Below are positions 11,720 to 23,410 of a stretch of 64,000 nt of DNA, one piece after another. This stretch comes from Lepeophtheirus salmonis (Eukaryota > Arthropoda > Copepoda > Siphonostomatoida > Caligidae), in contig NC_052140.2 of NCBI RefSeq assembly GCF_016086655.4, positions 23,064,001-23,128,000 of the forward strand. Direction: 5' to 3'. The position numbers and the translations under genes were made by a program. The notes beneath the pieces were generated by a model. The model was not told the origin of the DNA and ran no database searches. It worked only from the letters and a program-made list of their open reading frames with translations. Position 1 is the stretch's first letter, and each line of letters begins with the position of its first letter.

Positions 11720-12065
11720 TTTTTTCATTTCTAAAGCTGTTATCATTCATATTTAAGTCTTAAGAAGGGAACATCTAAGTATAGAGTAATAACTAGTCTG
11801 TGTACTCATTAAAGACGTAGAATGATAATGAATATTTCCTCGGGAGTTATAAGAGTAAGTTCTTGTTGAACTCAAAGGTGAATTCAGGACCGATATCAGA
11901 GTAATTCCTGCCTACATATGTCCTTGTTATAAAAGGAGTTGGATTTTTTTTTTTTTTCTTTACCGTCGCGGCTGCTTGCAGCTGCTCTAATAAAACGTCA
12001 TGACAGCTAAGCTGCTCTCCTCTCTAAGAGTCTCCAAAGTATCGGGATCATCACTATGAAGAAAT
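11720..12065 (+). repeat. Dispersed repeat R2, near-full copy
   Basis: Ordered blocks: TTAAGAAGGGAACATCTAAG, AATAACTAGTCTGTGTACTC, GGGAGTTATAAGAGTAAG, ATATCAGAGTAATTC, a T-rich stretch, GCAGCTGCTCTAATAAAACG, TCATGACAGCTAAGCTGCTC, and a final GGGATCATC. Other copies or fragments: 6641, 15399, 15800, 35480, 47850, 50040. No coding potential and no clear TIR, so its class is unknown; a SINE or non-autonomous element are options. Confidence 0.65.
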
Positions 12066-12242
12066 ACTTACGTTAGTATCTATGTCCTAATGATCCCAGA
12101 TAAGTAGAAGGCATGATGCACACTGAGGTAAATCAGATATAACTCCTAGTTATCATGCTCCCAAAACACGTTTATTAGAATTATTTATTAATTATGAAAT
12201 GAAATGCAATACTAACAATAACATATATTATTATCAACAATC

Positions 12243-12569
12243 TTCCTTAATTATATGGACTTTAGGTGTTATAATCAACAAAATCTACCTACTTCATACG
12301 GTTTAGTGATTTAAAATACATATGGCTTGCATGACGTTGTAACATGAATTATTAACACAAAAATTTACATCGTATTCCCATGTCAGCTGTCGATGACTCC
12401 TTTTCTTTTCCTATAATCAGGGTTCTGAATGTTGATTAGTTGATTTAGATATTGTTCAAACTATTATTGGATAATAGTTTCTTAGTCAGGAAAAATCAGC
12501 TTACTACCAACTTATTTTGGGCCTTTTATCTGTTTATTTTCATATTAAAGGTGGCGTGATACAATATTA
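12243..12569 (+). repeat. 330 bp direct repeat, unit 1
   Basis: Aligns almost without gaps with 13414-13740 (shared TCAGCTGTCGATGACTCCTT, ACCAACTTATTTTGGGCC and a GTGG-CGTGATACAAT end). Roughly nine of ten bases look identical by eye. The flanks differ. Confidence 0.85.
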
Positions 12570-13413
12570 ATTATATAATTTGTATGTATATGTATAAAAT
12601 CTTTTAAAAACAACAATAAACATACTTGAGAAAATAACTCGTTCCAAGTTATATAGGCCTATTTATCTATGATTCCAGTGACCACTACAGTGTAATAATG
12701 ATGAAATGAAACAAATATTGTTGTTTTCACATGAAATATCGTCCAACAATATGTAATTAAAACATCAATATATTTAATTAGACGTGTCTTAATGTATTAT
12801 ATATCGTAATAGCAATGACTACCTTTTTATATAGGACAACAACGTACAATACATATTAACAACATGAGTGAATTGTATAATAATTCAGAAATTTATTTAA
12901 TTATTAAAAAGTGTAAGAACGATAATTGAATGCAATACAAATAATAAAATAAACGTCGTCAAACTCCAGCTTCATCCATATTCTATAACCTACGTAGTAA
13001 TTCAAAGCATAAATACAATTTTAATATGAAATACAAGGTAATAGTTACTTACTAAAAACTTCTTCAACTTGATTTCATATTTCTTGTAACAAGACATTCC
13101 ATTTGAAATTTAAATTATAAATAGAGTATATAATTCACAGTTTATATACTATAGTACATTACATTTAAGGGCAAAAGCCATTATTATAATAGCAACATCT
13201 TCTTCTGAGAGTTCTACTTACTATTTTATAATACAGTCAATGTTCTTTGACCAAATATAAGACTTCAATAAAACAACATCTATAATGTAGAAGATTTATT
13301 TAATAAAATGCACATTTGCTTGATACAATATCTTTAGATTTAGACACATACAATGAGTAGTATTAATAGTAGTATTTCTTTGAAAAAGAGGCCTTTATGA
13401 ATGCCTTAGAGCT
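12570..13413. other. Spacer between the direct repeats
   Basis: AT-rich, no gene, no retroviral or LTR-type coding sequence. Confidence 0.45.
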
Positions 13414-13740
13414 CCTTAATTGTATGGACTTTAGATGTTATAATCAACAAAATCTGCCTACTTTATAGGGTTTAGTGATTTAAAATACATACGGCTTGCA
13501 TCACTTTGTAACATGAATTACTAACACAAAAATTTACATCGTATTTCCCTGTCAGCTGTCGATGACTCCTTTTCTTTTCCTCTCATCAGCATTCTGAATG
13601 TTGATTAGTTGATTTAGATATTTTACAAAAATATTATTGGATAATAGTTTCTTAGTCGGGAAGAATTGGCTAACTACCAACTTATTTTGGGCCTTTTTTT
13701 CTCTTTCTATTCAAAGGAAAGGTGGTGCGATATAATAAAA
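13414..13740 (+). repeat. 330 bp direct repeat, unit 2
   Basis: Second copy of the unit at 12243-12569. Partial relatives of its right end are at 19365-19510 (inverse), 31715-31760, 49535-49580 (inverse) and 55735-55825, so it belongs to a dispersed family. Confidence 0.85.
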
Positions 13741-14798
13741 CTAACAACGTGGTACACTTACATACAGTTATAATTTATTTATTAGCTAATTTTTTTATGA
13801 CATTTATTAAGACAATATTCAAAGAATGGAAGATCTTGCAAAAAAAAAAAAAAAAAAATAATTAATACTGCCACCATACTTTTTCTAGTACAAAAGCAAA
13901 GCAAAAAGGTTTATAAAAGAAATCAATCGTGGAAGACTAGTATCGACTTCATATTCATAAATTTTCATTTTGTCTTTTGGCTACTAATTTGGGATGAATT
14001 ATTATTAAATGGTCTCAACTCTTGAATGTCATTTTTTTAGAAACTTCTAACATGAGAAAAATGACAAAAAATAGGTGTTTGTACTTAATAGTGTTTTATT
14101 AATTACTTAAATTATTTATTCTTAAGAATATCCCATTGAATTTATACAGAACCCATTAGTTATATCAAGGAATGAAGTAGGATCTTGATGATGGAGGGAT
14201 GGCTTTCATAGTTGCTTGATTTAATGATATAGATATGCAGTTAAAAAAATGCAAATAAAGTAGAGGAAAATGAGATAATTACAAGAAAAGATCAAGTAGT
14301 GAGAGAAAAATCCTACTATATCAGACCTCAGGATGATATGAGTCCGTCACAGCCTTCTCAATGACCATTTTCAACACTTTATTCCTTCTTCAAAAATAAT
14401 GAATTATTATGTAAGTAACTAATACTGGAAATAATTAATGAAAATATATAGGTATGACAAAACTTAAAAAAGTCTGAATAATCGTCTATATTTTCAAAGT
14501 GGCATTTCCATTCCATTTTTTTTTATTAGACTTCCTCAATTATGAATGTATCATATATCACTATCTAGCACTTACCATATCTGCAGTTCATTCCAATGTA
14601 GTCTTTCTATTTTTATTAATCATAATAATAGTAACTCTTATCATTCCAATTAATTACAATTTTTGCTACATAACTATTAATATGAGTGTAAATATTATAA
14701 ACGAAGAAAAGTCATATGGTGAAGGGTGCTGAGAAAGCTAAGGAGCTAACGGTGTTCCGTTGTATAAGTTTTTCCCAAATGTCAGACTCCAGAAGAGA
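13741..14798. other. No gene seen
   Basis: AT-rich; an 18-base A run lies near 13841-13858. A 77-codon hydrophobic open frame at 14499-14732 looks like chance. Confidence 0.4.
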
Positions 14799-14898
14799 NN
14801 NNNNNNNNNNNNNNNNNNNNNNNNNNNNNNNNNNNNNNNNNNNNNNNNNNNNNNNNNNNNNNNNNNNNNNNNNNNNNNNNNNNNNNNNNNNNNNNNNN
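14799..14898. other. Assembly gap of 100 N
   Basis: Exactly 100 unknown bases, the usual scaffold-gap placeholder, so the true distance is unknown. Confidence 0.95.
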
Positions 14899-14994
14899 AT
14901 AAATCCCTTGTTTTGAATTCTTTTCAAAAAATGGAGTAGCTGTCCTGTACGTATAATTAACTAAAATTATTTATATCCTAATTATAATATATTA

Positions 14995-15246
14995 GGTCAA
15001 TTTTTGGTGGAGCAACGAACATGTAGCACTATGCCTCATTGTCCTGTGTACCCTTCACAATTGACCAGTTCGTTTTTCGTTGAGTTCTAAGGTAGATTTT
15101 TGGTGAAGTATGGGGCAAAGAGGCAAAGTAGATCTATCAAAGCATACTCCCTAAAAACCTCGAAAAAGTATATGGACAATAAAGAATGGTCCATAGGACA
15201 ATGAGGCATAGTTCTACTTTGCCCATTGCTCCACCAAAAATCCACC
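14995..15246. mobile_element. MITE with 50 bp TIRs, copy 1
   Basis: A TA stands at both borders (14993-14994 and 15247-15248). The left arm starts GGTCAATTTTTGGTGGAGCA and the inverted right arm GGTGGATTTTTGGTGGAGCA; both run through CTATGCCTCATTGTCC. A third, internal copy of the terminal sequence begins near 15091 (GGTAGATTTTTGGTGAAGTA). No coding sequence. A second copy is at 25384-25629. Tc1/mariner-type MITE by its TA duplication. Confidence 0.85.
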
Positions 15247-15398
15247 TATTATTTATGTCTTAAGAAACATTTAAGAAAAAAATAGAGCCTCTATGTTTCG
15301 GATATTAAAATATGCAAAGTTCTTATGAATAAATGGCATATATGCTCATGAATAGAAACATAAAATATGATCTAAAAAAAGGAAACGGCTATTTATAG

Positions 15399-15760
15399 TT
15401 GGTAACCCAGACAGGCTTTTTTTATTTCCCAAGTTCCTATCATTATTATTTAATTCTTGAGAAGGGAACGTATATGTATATAGTAATAACTCGTGGCTGT
15501 ACTCATGAAAGCCAAAGAGTAACTATGAAAGTTTGTATAGGAGTTATAAGTTTACGGAGTAGACTTGAAGATCAAGAACAGGGTAATTTCTACGTATGTT
15601 TTGCTTGATATGTAGTGGGATTTGTCTATGTTATTTCCTTTCTCGTATCTAATCCAATGAACCATCCTCACAAATAAGATACCCTCCTCTAAACACGCTC
15701 TAAATTGTCTGAGGTACCATTTTAATCTTTGTTTTGTTTTTTCATATACCTCAAATGCTT
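15399..15760 (+). repeat. Dispersed repeat R2, copy
   Basis: TTGAGAAGGGAACGTATATG, GTACTCATGAAAG, GGAGTTATAAG and the CCTCTAAAC-AAATTGTC core in the order of the copy at 11720. Confidence 0.6.
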
Positions 15761-15799
15761 ACGATTTGCAGTCCTATGCATACTGTCAAAGATGGGATG

Positions 15800-15900
15800 C
15801 TCAGAGCAGATATAATCTAACGTCATGATAGCTAAGCTACTCTCCTCTAAAACATCTTTTTAAATTGTCCAGATTACCATGTTATTTTAGAATTATTTTT
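15800..15900 (+). repeat. Dispersed repeat R2, extra 3' part
   Basis: TCTAACGTCATGATAGCTAA, GCTACTCTCCTCTAAAACAT and GATTACCATGTT repeat the R2 3' core just downstream of the preceding copy, so the pair is tandem. Confidence 0.6.
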
Positions 15901-15904
15901 ATAA

Positions 15905-16245
15905 TTAGTCTGAGATCAGTCTGTAAAAAATCCTTATCGGTCGATTATATTAACTACAACACCTGAAATGACGTAGTTACTAACTATGTCCTTTCTACTG
16001 TTCAAATAAGTTCTTCCAAGAGACAAGACAGCTGAAATTTAAATTAAGAGGTGTGTTGCTAGAACTTATTATCATACGTTATATCTATCACTTAGTATTT
16101 ACTTCGTTTTTATATTATTAAATCCTAGCTATGAGTGAAGATTGCAAGGACCTTAGGAACAAAGTATCAGTTCTTAAGAACGTAGTTTAATGGTATACAA
16201 GATAGGACCGATATAAAATAGGACTGAAGGGGGGGGAGGGGGATT
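15905..16245 (+). repeat. Dispersed repeat R6, copy 1
   Basis: TCCTTATCGGTC and TGAAATGACGTAGTTACTAA recur inverted at 25190-25300. The right part (AAGGACCTTAGG, CAGTTCTTAAGAAC, GACCGAT) recurs at 26440-26570. Confidence 0.55.
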
Positions 16246-16943
16246 AGTCAATCAGTCCTAAACGTTTTTGAAAGAGGAAAAAGTGCAAAATTTATAACTA
16301 ATTATATATTTTATGTAAGTAATTCAAGATAAGGATGCATCAACAACAAATTGTAAGGCTTGAAATCAATGAATAAAAAACTTCCAATCAAAAAATTGTT
16401 TGCAACAAACTTATAAATTTATAAGAACTTTATATATTTTTTTATAAAAAAAATTGTTCTCCCAACATTTTTTTTGGGGGGGAGCATATTTAAGAACCAC
16501 TCTAATGTACATACTAATGACATGATAAAACGTCTTCACGTTCAAAAACCATTTTCAAGATTTAATATTATTAACAAGAATAAAAAAAAACTCGGAGAAT
16601 AAAAAGGTTACAATTTGTTTTGAATGTTGTTGATTGCAAATGATTTGCTCAGAATCGTGGAGAGGGTAACAAAGGAATCCAAAAGGGGTATTCATTGAAT
16701 AAAATGGCAACAAAACGATCTAAAATAACTCAATTAATGGTTTTACAAAAGATACCATTCATCTTTTATGGCTTTACAAATATGTAACCATAGATAGATA
16801 GAGCATTATATAGAATAATATAAACGCTCATGGCTAATAATGCTATTACAATGGAGAATTATGCAAAAAAACAACAACTAGAGGTCATCAAGTGTCATCA
16901 TTTTTTCTGCTCTCAAGTTATACAGAAGATCAAATACATCTTA
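16246..16943. other. No gene seen; hAT-like end at 16440-16506
   Basis: The segment ends in AAGAACCACTCTAATG, the inverse of the start at 11492; between the two are 4.9 kb of unrelated repeats. Otherwise AT-rich. Confidence 0.35.
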
Positions 16944-16945
16944 TA

Positions 16946-17434
16946 CAAGGGTGGCCTGAAAAGTTATTAAAGATACAAGCCATATTTCCGGATTATATTA
17001 TTTTATGTTTCACTATAATTTCCATGTAACCCTAAAGTCTGTTCCCAGCGATGTTTCCGTCTCCGTAACCCGTCCCAATTATACTCGCCATTTTTCTCTG
17101 CAAAAAATGGTGTTTTTTTTGTTCAATTACTCCGTATTGGATTGACTTAGACGTGTCAAATTTTAACACTACAAGCCTTATATGTCTGCTATTGTTTGAG
17201 TTATTTAAAGGAAGCACTTTCAAACACAATGTTTAATGATAGCTTCATACTCAATTTTGTCCATTTTCAAAAAAACAATCACATCAACTTACTCAAACAA
17301 CCCTTTACCTAACAATATGGCTGAAACTTTGGGGAGTAACTGTTGACAACAAATGGTAGATAGATGTGATTAGCTTTCATTTACGAGAACTGCCATCTTC
17401 ACATTGAGGTCCAAAGCTATTCAAACCACCCTTG
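16946..17434. mobile_element. Mariner-type MITE, 489 bp
   Basis: TA borders, left end CAAGGGTGGCCTGAAAAG and inverted right end CAAGGGTGGTTTGAATAG. No transposase is recognisable inside. Its right TA (17435-17436) is also the left TA of the following Tc1 element. Confidence 0.7.
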
Positions 17435-17436
17435 TA

Positions 17437-18149
17437 CCGGTAGTTGCATAAATACGCGGACTATTTGTGGCAAATCATTATATGTGTAATAAAATTCGTA
17501 TGACGTATTTTTTTCTGAGAATTATATAATAGAGAATTTATTCTCGTATAAAATTTAATATAATTACTGAATATAACCGCCATCAGCTGCTATGACACCT
17601 CCAAGGGCCCGCAGAAACCCTTGCACACATTGATGATGTAATGGTCTTCCATGGCTGCCCATTGCTCATTGACGCTGGCCTTCAATAAGTCCAAATTCGG
17701 ATGGCAGGTAGCACAGGCCTTTTTCTCAATTTGCCACCAAACACTAAAGTCCAGGGGATTCAAATCAGGAGATTGAGGTGGCCAAATGTTTTTGTTCCAA
17801 AATGGCATGTTGGCAGCGAGCCAATCCTGAGTCATTCCAGAGGTATGTGCAGGTCTTTCAGATCTTTTCCCTCCTTGACAAACTTATGGACCTTGACCAC
17901 AGTAGTCCTGGATAGTCTAGTGTCCTTGATTATCTCCTTGACAGACCTACCGGCATGGAGGAGAGTGGCAGTTATATGACGTTTGGCCTCGTCATTCATC
18001 GTAAACGACTTTGTTTGATGCGATTAAGAACAACAAAAACAAAGCCAAAAGATTTACCGATTTACTTGTGCTGGAATTTTGTATTTCCTGTCACGCAACC
18101 TCGAGATAAGCGTTTAATAATTAGTCCGCGTATTTATGCAACTACCGGT
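17437..18149 (-). mobile_element. Internally deleted Tc1-like element, family C
   Basis: The 27 bp TIRs are identical at both ends (outer CCGGTAGTTGCATAAATACG), with TA at 17435-17436 and 18150-18151. At 713 bp it is about half the length of a complete Tc1-type element. Perfect TIRs suggest it is the youngest or best preserved insertion here. Confidence 0.9.
17564..17999 (-). pseudogene. Tc1 transposase, internally deleted
   Basis: The ATG at 17999 opens MNDEAKRHITATLLHAG and a helix-turn-helix (IIKDTRLSRTTVVKVHKFVK), the DNA-binding part of Tc1-type transposase. At about 17835-17850 the sequence jumps, out of frame, to the C-terminal third: WLAANMPFW, WPPQSPDLNPLDFSVWWQ, VCKGF, then after one more frameshift GGYIQ and TAA. 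The first two catalytic Asp and most of the DDE core are deleted; the third region (SPDLN) is present. It cannot code for active enzyme, but with its TIRs the element could have moved in trans. Confidence 0.85.
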
Positions 18150-18151
18150 AT

Positions 18152-19364
18152 ATATTTCAAAACAGTGGAACAGATCAGTTTGAAATTTAGAAATTAGTCA
18201 TGTGAAATAACCAAGCATATTCCTATTATAATTTTTTGCGTTCTCCATGGTCAATAAGTGGCTGTTTTGACCAAATATGAAAGAAAATAAACTTCATTTC
18301 CCTTCTCTCTGTCTCTTATAACTTCTTCTCTTTCCTTCTACCTTCATTCTTTGTTTCTATTCACCTATATTCAGCCCTGCAACCCGGACACCCTCTGTTT
18401 ATATGTTTTAAACAAAGGAATACATAGGCACACTCTTTTGAAAACCATTTATCACAAGTAATTAAAAACAAGGACATAATTTGATAGCTGAAACTTTGAG
18501 CTTTTGATAGAGATGAAATTGAGGTGGAAGTGATGGAAAATTAAGAGTGTCATCCAGTGACACCGGAACCATTGGCCACTGCTCCCCACTTTTCTAAACA
18601 AAGTGTATTTTTGATATAATTATTGGTAAGATTGTGTGAATACGACAATAGAATTTGCCCACTCCCTTGACAAATTCATTCTGGCGTCCCTGACGTCATT
18701 GATGAAGAATAATGGAACATGAGCAAACTTATAATAAATATATTATCGGCAAGGTGGCGTGATAGTCTGTAGTTCGTTCTTTTATAAAAACAGCGCATAC
18801 TGAAAGTAATTTTTAGAGTGCTCTTTATGTGAGTAACATACATACATCTATATTAAATAATATTATAATTAAAGGAGTTGTGTTATTTTACCACAAGACG
18901 GCGCCACTCTTATAAACTAATATATGTAAACAATGATTCATTGATTTACTCCACTTGGGTTTGGCATTTCAAAAAAAGAAAAACGTGATTGTGAGCCCCA
19001 TAATAATTTGTAAATATCTGAGATTCATTCAAGGAGGCAGGAAAAGATATAACGGAGCTCATGGGATGAAAAGAAGGGTCAAAAATGAACTAAGAACTGT
19101 ACGATCATCATAGTTACTCAGCATCAAATATTATTGGGCGGATGAAGTGTATGTTTGGCAGCTGGAGTGGTGCACTCATTCACGGGGAACCCCAAAAGAA
19201 TTACCGCCAACCCCAAGAAAGTCCTAAATCACAAATTCTGACCAAAAATCCGAAACATGACGAAATTCCGACCTCATGTTAATTTTGCAATCCCTTCTAT
19301 TATTGTTTTTTAGTGGGCTGAACTAATTTGGTACTTTAAAAGGTTTGGTTTGCATTTAAAGAAA
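18152..19364. other. No gene seen
   Basis: GGTGGCGTGATAGTCTG near 18755 resembles the end of the 12243/13414 repeat. A possible transposon terminus (GGACACCCTCTG) is near 18387. No coding family. Confidence 0.4.
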
Positions 19365-19510
19365 TTCGGTTTAGATCACGTAGTTGCCGTCATTGTATCA
19401 CGCAACAAAAAGAAACAGAAACAAGGGCCAAAATCAGCTGGTAGCTATCCAAATAAGTCAATATTACCAACTGCTATTTAAGCTCTAAGGTAATCCCTAA
19501 GTCCATACTA
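19365..19510 (-). repeat. Inverse partial copy of the 330 bp repeat
   Basis: ATTGTATCACGCAAC, then AGGGCCAAAATCAGCTGGTA, are the reverse complement of the right end of the 12243/13414 unit. Confidence 0.55.
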
Positions 19511-19799
19511 TCATGTTCATTTTATTTCTCCACAATTTTAAAAATGAATTACATATATGTAAGTATATTCTAATATATTTCAGTACATATATATGATATT
19601 TATATGCGTTTCTTCATAGAAATAATAAGATGCCCAATTTATATATATATATTGTTTAGAAGTGCAATGTTTATACAGTGTGGAAGTAAAATCGTCGACT
19701 TTTGGATAACAGACAAATTGGGTAAACGTCTGTAATGAATGAAATGGAGTACAAACTTGATGCAATATCACAAACTTTTCTACTGATATAGCTTTCTAT

Positions 19800-20045
19800 T
19801 TTTCAAAATGATTTACTTTTGTTGCTACAATGGTCCCAAAACAGGACCTAACGACGTTAACCACTTTGTGATAAAGTACATGGCCGACAACTGCTGCTTA
19901 ACAGAGGCCATGAGGTAATCCAAATTTCAGTGAGGGGTTGCAAAGGATTTCTTCTCGACTACATTCAAAATGGTATAGTCGATGCTGTAACAGTCTTGGG
20001 AGGAGGGTGCCAAGCCAACCCTTATATTTTAACCAATTCAGCAAT
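19800..20045 (-). pseudogene. Tc1-like transposase C-terminal relic
   Basis: One reverse frame reads YSIDYTILNVVEKKSFATPH, a stop, then NLDYLMASVKQQLSAMYFI. This equals the segment after the third catalytic residue in Tc1 transposases (NPxDFxIW, VEKKxCATPHPNLDSLKASV). The region upstream of it and the C-terminal end are lost. Confidence 0.65.
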
Positions 20046-20886
20046 TTTTGACCTTTCTTGATCCAGTTGCCCTTGGTTACTTTACAATGCAGTTACCAAT
20101 TGGCATTTGAACGTTACCATGTACCGTAGAATACTTATTTTTAAGTAATTTATATAGTAAAAAATTAGACCACCAATAAATCGTTTATCCATGATATTTT
20201 TATAGTTAATTAATCGAGATTGAAGGGGAAATCGGTCCATAGATTGAGATCAAAAAATCAGTTGCCGATTTGAAAACGATCTACGGTCTTAGATTGCAGT
20301 CTGGACCACCAAAATATCTGTCTAGAAAAAGGTAAAATAAGACCAAACTGAAAAAAATCGGTATTGACCTGCGTCTCAACACTAATAGGTTCATTGTACA
20401 TAAAAAAACGCCAAATGATGACAACTTAAATACGTTTATAGTTGTGCTATTTAACATCAAGTCCAAAAAGATGTAAAGTATCTATTTAAAGACAAAAACA
20501 TTTAATGTTTTTGGAAAGTTTATAGTTATAGGACATCATGACCAAATTTGACTCTTTTAATTCATCTAGTTTTATCTTTGTAATGATATGATTTGATATG
20601 AGCATTTTTCGTTACTTTTAAGTCAGAACTTATCTACTAATATATATTTGCAGTATTAGTGTTGTCATGATACCATTATTTTCAAACTGGTTCCGCTACA
20701 GAAATGGGTATCAGTATTTTAAAAGAACACTATAAACGACTCTCTCTTGGGAATAAACAAAAATACAGTGTTTTCTCTTTCCAGCTGTTTTCGTCAGTTG
20801 AATCCTTCTAATGTAATACAGATGAGTTTACCTTTAGCTTACAAAGATCATGTGTTTGTTTTCGTCAAGTTTTTATGTACTATTTA
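20046..20886. other. No gene seen
   Basis: Some GGTCCATAGATT and CAGTCTGGACC text resembles the R6-type dispersed repeat. No coding family. Confidence 0.35.
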
Positions 20887-21495
20887 CACAGAGTGAGAAA
20901 CCAAAACTTGGTCTAATATTTAACTACGACTATGTCTACGTTTTTTTTTTTTTTTCATTGCAAGTTCTGTATTTATCACTTGCATGTATAACAGTGTAAT
21001 ACATAATTGGACTCGTCCTTAATCGTCGGGAAATGCCAATCAGTTCACGTGTGAAAACTGTTATTGCTTGTGAAGGAGGATTATCTGCGCTGGTGTTAGT
21101 GACAAAAGGTCATCAGAGACCTTTGGCATCTCCATTCGGACTGCCTACAGCATCGAGGAGTACATTCCACCCCCATAAAGCCAGGAAACCCAATACTTTC
21201 CATCAACAATCAGGCTTCCTTCTCGGATGCAACCTGGACTTTACAGTTTTGGTTGTATTGGAGAAAAATATATACCGAACCTCTCTTCAAAATTGGGATT
21301 CCCTCTGAGCTGCAATTATGTTCCCCGCCTTGTATAGGCTGCTATTGCTTGCAAACCAAGATATATTGCATAAAAAATAAATAAAAATATATTATTTAAG
21401 CCTACTTCTAATTTGCTTAATATGGTATTTTCTTGATTCCATAAATTAATTCGTAATTTAGTTATGCTATTTCAAGTTTTGGGTCTCTGTTGACC
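20887..21495 (+). mobile_element. Short Tc1-like element, family A
   Basis: The left end CACAGAGTGAGAAACCAAAA and the inverted right end (GACCCAAAACTTGAAATAGC) are diverged TIRs flanked by TA. The 609 bp between them hold only a deleted transposase. Confidence 0.65.
21030..21320 (+). pseudogene. Family A deleted transposase
   Basis: A helix-turn-helix remnant (GISIRTAYSIEEYI in one frame, about 21090-21165) is followed after only some 70 bases by LDFTVLVVLEKNIYRTS (third catalytic region with SPD replaced). The whole catalytic middle is absent, as in the copies at 22055 and 58210, so the deletion is probably ancestral to this subfamily. Confidence 0.65.
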
Positions 21496-22054
21496 TATAC
21501 ATATAAAAGTATGCGTAGTAAAATGTCTCATCTCATTAGAGATAAAAACATGTTCCGCCATGAAGATAGGAATGAAGATATTCCAAGAATGTATTGTTGC
21601 TTGATATTAAGTGCTATTTACATATATGTATAACAATATTTACTTCAAACTTCAACCATAGATACAACATACTAAAGCAAAGACTACTCCATTATAGAAA
21701 AAAATAAAACATTACCTACGTTAACATCAAAAAATTTATAATATATGTATCTATTATGTTGTATGTTTCTTGTACAAGCAGTAATTGGTATAAGAAAATT
21801 GTACAACATTAAATCAAAAATAAGATACAAAATCTACAATAATTTTGACAAGAATAATTCAATTTATATTAATAAAGCAAAGTTTGTCTGTATGCCCCAA
21901 AACCTTAAATTTCCAGTTACATAATTAAATTAAAAAAATGTAATTTTTATTAAATCAAGAAAAGAATCACTGAAAATCAATTTGCTATAAGTGTAAATAT
22001 TATATTTTGCTATACTTTTATTTAATTATGTCCTCTATCATAAGTAATAACTGA
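21496..22054. other. No gene seen
   Basis: AT-rich, featureless. Confidence 0.4.
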
Positions 22055-22860
22055 CTTCACATAGGCGAACAGATTGGTAGCTCTTGACGAGGAAATTCCC
22101 GTGTACATGGGGGTACACTTTCATGATGACAGCTCAGAGCGAATCTAAAATTTTTCTCCAAGACAAACCCTAACTGAAAAGGACAGGGGATTGAGTTCAA
22201 GGCTTGAGGAGGACCAAATATTTGCAGAACAAATGTCTGCAATATTTTTGCTACAGAAGTTTTGGTTTTTCTTCGGCACCGGATAAGGATTTAATGCATT
22301 TCTTGATTTGTGGCGGTCTGCAAATTTAAATGAGAGATGTGCATAAATTTGTCTGTAAGACACCCCAAACTGCAAAATCTAGAAGGTAGAGGTCGTGGCT
22401 GGAGGAGGGCCACATGTAGGCAGGCGAAAAGTTAGCCATATTGTTGCCGCAGAAGTTAGGGTTCTTCTTAGCTGTATGCGGCTGTAATGTTCTTCTTGAT
22501 GTTGTATGCAGTCTGCAAATTTCGATGAGAAGTGTGGAAGAAATTTTCTTCTATATGGCGCGTCAAAATTGCAAAGTCCAAGTGCTTGAGGTCAGAAATG
22601 GGGGAGAGCCACATGGAGGCATGTCATATTGTCACAGCATACATTTTGTACTCCTTTGCTGTATAGGGTTGTAATGGACTTCTTGATGTGTAAGCAGACC
22701 GGAAGAAGAAGCCCACGGCCTCTTCCGCCTTATCGGCACTGGCGCAGAGGATACCGTGCACGCGTTGTCTTTTTTCTTTGTTGCTTCGACATTTATACAG
22801 TTAGAGACATGGAATAAAAACAGTACTTGTACAATTTTGTTTCTGTAGTCGTTTGGTTGG
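22055..22860 (-). pseudogene. Family A transposase relic with tandemly repeated middle
   Basis: On the reverse strand, an N-terminal segment (MSKQQRKKTTRAR, then ADKAEEAVGFFFRSAYTS, equivalent to the ISIRTAYS helix-turn-helix) is followed by about three diverged copies of a unit of roughly 205 bases. Each unit carries the catalytic-region lead (WGGCCNCATNTGGC-like DNA near 22195, 22400 and 22605) and a helix-turn-helix-like stretch (FKFADRHK, SKFADCIQ). The last reads SSSLELNPLSFSV then LGEKF. Local duplication after insertion is the simplest explanation. Confidence 0.6.
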
Positions 22861-22876
22861 GATGAAAACCTTGTAG

Positions 22877-22901
22877 AAAAAAAAAAAAAAAAAAAAAAAA
22901 A
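22877..22901. repeat. Poly-A tract
   Basis: Run of 25 A. It lies just past the end of the preceding minus-strand relic. Confidence 0.9.
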
Positions 22902-22984
22902 CAGAGCAAAAAATGTGTACATTAGTTAGACAAAAGTTGAGACAAATAGTATCTGAGGATATTTATAATTCATGCTCATTTCAA

Positions 22985-23410
22985 AACTCTTGATTTCAAT
23001 AGTAATACCCTATCTAGTACATACCAAAATTGCTATTTCAAAACTACATATCAAAGACATCCTCGAATACTTAAAAGATCAGGTCTTTATAGACATATAG
23101 GAGGAGCATCTCGGAATTACACTGAATCCTTGACTACTAACATGACATCAATAAATAATAATGCTTTCGAGACAAAAATATTTGTCTCCCTTTGTTATAT
23201 GAAAGATTATATAAAAAGATGTTTAAGGAGAATTGATCAAATCCAAAAGATGTCCTCTTATCTTAAATAAATGATTCCTCCGACCAAATATCGATTGATT
23301 ACAATAGTAATATCATACCATAGCTAGAATGTTACCACACACCCTCATGGCAGAGATATCCTCAAATACTTGAAAGATCTTGTTTCTTGATAGACAAATA
23401 GATAGATAAA
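22985..23410. repeat. Two-unit tandem duplication, about 300 bp
   Basis: CAATAGTAATA, a CTA-TAG-AC block and ATCCTC-AATACTT-AAAGATC occur near 22998-23080 and again near 23298-23382. Non-coding. Confidence 0.5.

Noticed and set aside
12243..13740. LTR retrotransposon
   Set aside because: The direct repeats lack TG/CA ends and the interval has no gag-pol signal or primer-binding site.
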